NCBI RefSeq assembly: GCF_002954665.1
Contig: NZ_MSCM01000002.1
Coordinates: 170,173-234,172, forward strand
Length of the DNA stretch: 64,000 nt
Origin: Polaribacter glomeratus
Lineage (GTDB): Bacteria; Bacteroidota; Bacteroidia; Flavobacteriales; Flavobacteriaceae
Direction: 5' to 3'
Positions 61,933-64,000 of the stretch are shown in pieces. The translations under genes were made by a program, and so were the position numbers. Below the pieces are notes generated by a model, which saw only the letters and a list, made by a program, of their open reading frames with translations, did no database searches and was not told the DNA's origin. Within the stretch, counting starts at the first letter, position 1, and the number at the start of each line of letters is the position of its first letter.

Positions 61933-63048
61933 ATGACCTTATTAATTATTTACGCTACCATATCTATTTTCTTTTCATTTTTATGCTCAATTCTAGAAGC
62001 CGTTTTACTAAGCATAACCCCAACATTTATCAACCTTAAAAAGAAAGAAGGGCTAGAGTTTGCAACAGATTTAGAAACCTTAAAAAAAGATGTTGACAAG
62101 CCACTAATTGCCATTTTAACAATTAATACAATTGCGCATACTGTTGGGGCAATATTGGTTGGTGTGCAGGCAAAAGTTGCCTACGCAGAAATGTATGGAA
62201 CTTCTGTTAAAACCATTCTTGGACTAAAAATTACAGAGGATGTTATGGTTGGTATTGTATCTACCGTCATGACTATTTTAATCTTAGTAGCATCCGAAAT
62301 TATCCCTAAAACTATTGGCGCAACGTATTGGAAACAACTAGCAAGTTTCACTGCTAAAACATTAAAAATATTAATTTTCCCTTTAAAATGGACTGGTTTT
62401 TTATGGGTGTTACAATTAACCACAAAGCTAATTGGCGGCAAAGGTCATGGAAGTATTTTAAACAGAGAAAGCTTTTTGGTGATGACAGAAATGGCAGAAA
62501 AGGATGGTGTTTTTCATGAAAATGAAAGTAAAGTTATCAGAAATTTATTAGGTTTTAATGAGATTAAAGTTAGTGATGTAATGACACCTAGATCTGTTTT
62601 AGAAATTGCTGATGAAAGCCAAACCATACAGTCTTTTTACAACGAACATAAAAATTTACGCTTTTCTAGAATTCCTGTTTTTGCTGAAAATCCTGATGAA
62701 ATTACTGGTTATTTTTTAAAGGATAATTTATTGGAAGCAATTATCAACGGACAAGGAAATGAAAGTTTGGCGAGCATCCGAAGAAATATTTTAATTACGG
62801 AAAGGGAATTATCGATTCCAGATTTGTTTGATAAATTAATACAAGAAAAAGAACATATTGCCCTAGTAGTTGATGAATATGGCTCTGTTAGCGGAATCGT
62901 TTCTCAAGAAGATGTAATTGAAACACTGTTAGGTTTAGAAATTATGGACGAAAGTGATTCTGTGGCTGATATGCAACAATTAGCAAGAAAATCTTGGAAA
63001 AACAGAGCTAAAAAAATGGGGATTGTTGAAGAAAAAAAAGAGGAATAA
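61933..63048 (+). CDS. CNNM/CorC-type transporter with CBS domains
   Basis: 371 aa. An N-terminal DUF21 (CNNM) membrane domain (about 1-175, with helices) is followed by two CBS domains (about 205-330; VMTPRSVLEIADESQ, VDEYGSVSGIVSQEDVIETLLG), as in the CNNM/CorC family for Mg2+ or Co2+ export. The C-terminal CorC domain of longer relatives is lacking. A TATTTTTG box at 61908-61915 is a possible -7 element. The gene is divergent from napD. Confidence 0.9.
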   Translation: MTLLIIYATISIFFSFLCSILEAVLLSITPTFINLKKKEGLEFATDLETLKKDVDKPLIAILTINTIAHTVGAILVGVQAKVAYAEMYGTSVKTILGLKITEDVMVGIVSTVMTILILVASEIIPKTIGATYWKQLASFTAKTLKILIFPLKWTGFLWVLQLTTKLIGGKGHGSILNRESFLVMTEMAEKDGVFHENESKVIRNLLGFNEIKVSDVMTPRSVLEIADESQTIQSFYNEHKNLRFSRIPVFAENPDEITGYFLKDNLLEAIINGQGNESLASIRRNILITERELSIPDLFDKLIQEKEHIALVVDEYGSVSGIVSQEDVIETLLGLEIMDESDSVADMQQLARKSWKNRAKKMGIVEEKKEE

Positions 63049-63066
63049 AAATTATTCCTCTCGTTT
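63039..63066 (+). terminator. Terminator overlapping the CNNM gene stop codon
   Basis: AGAGGAATAA (63039-63048), loop AAA, TTATTCCTCT (63052-63061): a 10-bp stem with a following T run. The stop codon TAA lies inside the left arm. Confidence 0.7.
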
Positions 63067-63127
63067 TATTTAATATACTCCATTAATCTGCTTTACTTAT
63101 TACATTAAAATGGTATAATTATTTTTA

Positions 63128-64000
63128 TTACCAATTAATTTGAGTTTTAAGATAAGGCCCATGTTGAAGAAGAAAAGTTGAAGAAGGTGCCGATTGAAAA
63201 TATTCGTTATCAATTGGGTCTTTTGATTCTCCAGCTGTTAACAAAGCATAAAATCTAAAATTATATCCACCAGAGAATCCAAATGATAATTTTTTATCAC
63301 TCTCTTTATAAATACAAGAAACTCCAATTCTTGTATCCGAAGAAATACCAAAACCCCAAGTTGAATTTCTATTTGACGAGATAAAACCATTAGGATCTGC
63401 ATATAAATTATCATATTGGCCATTTCCTAATCCATTTCTAACAATGTCCTCTAATTCATCTTTAGCAAAATCACTAGCTTGCATGGTTACTATTCCTGCT
63501 AAATTTGATGAAGAAAAATCTAATTTTACCTTACCAGTATCCATTGTACTTGCTAATCTGCTATACATCATATCTATTTTTTGATGAAATGCATAAAAAT
63601 TAACTTTTGCAAAAGGATCTACATAGGTTATTTCTATAATATTTGTTAACCCAACAGTAGACTGTAATGGCATAGTCATAGATGTTATACCTAACCCATA
63701 TTGGCTTATGTAATATTCATTAAAGTCTGTAGGGGTTTTAAAAATAGTAAAGCTTCTAAATTTATTAGAAAAATCTCCAACAGGAACATCTAAAGTATTA
63801 CCATTAAGATCTAGCGAAGAATTCTGTAAACTACCTTGTAAATTTCCTGTCTCATAAGAAAATTCGAGGTATTTAATCCCTACTCTTAAAGCTGTATTAA
63901 TGAGTTTGTCATTTTCTTGATTAAAATTAACAAACCCTCCTATTCTTAACCAACTTAAAACACTTACACTTCCTTCAAAAGTTGTAAATAAAGTTGGTAT
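63128..64000 (-). CDS. Outer-membrane-type protein, N-terminal part beyond the window
   Basis: At least 290 codons are open on the minus strand. The frame runs without stop to the right edge, so the ATG at 63679 is not the true start. The visible part reads SVLSWLRIGGFVNFNQENDK, FSNKFRSFTIFKTPTDFNEYY and then many short polar/aromatic strands, as in beta-barrel or DUF6588-like exported proteins of Flavobacteriia. The C-terminus (YLKTQINW) ends in an aromatic, as barrel strands do. The start and signal peptide lie outside. No function is claimed. Confidence 0.65.
   Translation of the reverse strand: MPTLFTTFEGSVSVLSWLRIGGFVNFNQENDKLINTALRVGIKYLEFSYETGNLQGSLQNSSLDLNGNTLDVPVGDFSNKFRSFTIFKTPTDFNEYYISQYGLGITSMTMPLQSTVGLTNIIEITYVDPFAKVNFYAFHQKIDMMYSRLASTMDTGKVKLDFSSSNLAGIVTMQASDFAKDELEDIVRNGLGNGQYDNLYADPNGFISSNRNSTWGFGISSDTRIGVSCIYKESDKKLSFGFSGGYNFRFYALLTAGESKDPIDNEYFQSAPSSTFLLQHGPYLKTQINW

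Noticed and set aside
63128..63679. A complete 183-aa gene starting at the ATG at 63679.
   Set aside because: The frame stays open upstream to the window edge with good protein-like sequence, so the gene is larger and cut by the edge.

Overview
The window is a low-GC chromosomal segment of a marine-type Flavobacteriaceae bacterium (Bacteroidota), closest in feel to Polaribacter or Tenacibaculum. The evidence is the AT-rich codon use, the Bacteroidota promoter form (TTG/TTTG, 18-20 bp, TAnnTTTG), the scarcity of Shine-Dalgarno sites, and the gene families (DUF2723, DUF3078, DUF2480, DabAB, OlsF-type fusion). The genus is an inference. Both window edges cut a gene: nhaA on the left and an outer-membrane-type protein on the right.

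Region 1 (1-4224) is chromosomal: nhaA (partial), a DoxX protein, a decayed GlcG/HbpS-like pseudogene, an MFS exporter with a periplasmic hydroxyisourate hydrolase (uraH), and a Crp/Fnr regulator whose likely operator lies in front of uraH.

Region 2 (4445-20502) is a 16.04-kb integrative element in the 3' end of a tRNA-Gln(TTG) gene. A 17-bp piece of the tRNA is repeated at both ends, and a 28-bp repeat made of two TACCGACACAAA units lies inside each end. On the + strand it carries a tyrosine integrase, an unknown protein, HTH and ribbon-helix-helix proteins, a DUF3987 protein and a Toprim/zinc-ribbon primase-like protein. On the - strand, in one tightly coupled cargo operon, it carries half-length HsdS, HsdM, RhuM, HsdS, a class III nucleotide cyclase, a small membrane protein, HsdR and a YgjP/DUF45 metallopeptidase. 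The cyclase and membrane protein look like a Pycsar anti-phage pair (PycC/PycTM) inserted between hsdS and hsdR of a type I restriction-modification system. This is the most interesting part of the window: two defence layers share one transcript on one mobile element.

Region 3 (20570-38700) is mostly housekeeping: a DUF2723 membrane protein, a cysteine-less thioredoxin-fold protein, a metallophosphoesterase, a sterol-desaturase-like hydroxylase, polA, an inserted-looking block (Crp regulator, quinone oxidoreductase, DJ-1/PfpI) bracketed by 20-bp inverted repeats and a decayed gene copy, two lipoproteins (an amidase and a GH16-like protein), an RluA-type pseudouridine synthase, a Sua5/YrdC enzyme and small membrane proteins.

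Region 4 (38770-55300) holds the DabAB inorganic-carbon uptake system, an OlsF-like bifunctional acyltransferase, aspartokinase, a GNAT acetyltransferase, fructose-1,6-bisphosphatase, superoxide dismutase, a long PurF-like amidotransferase, a PfkB kinase, SufE, a DUF59 protein, DUF2480 and two DUF3078 proteins.

Region 5 (55409-61743) is a periplasmic nitrate reductase operon, napD-napA-napB-tetraheme cytochrome-FeS protein-NrfD. Its NapB appears to be an internally duplicated tetraheme form, and an FNR-like site sits about 40 bp upstream of the predicted transcription start. A CNNM/CorC-type transporter and the cut outer-membrane-type gene follow. Three promoters in the window (uraH, the quinone oxidoreductase and nap) share one layout: a CRP/FNR-type palindrome centred about 40 bp upstream of the predicted start.
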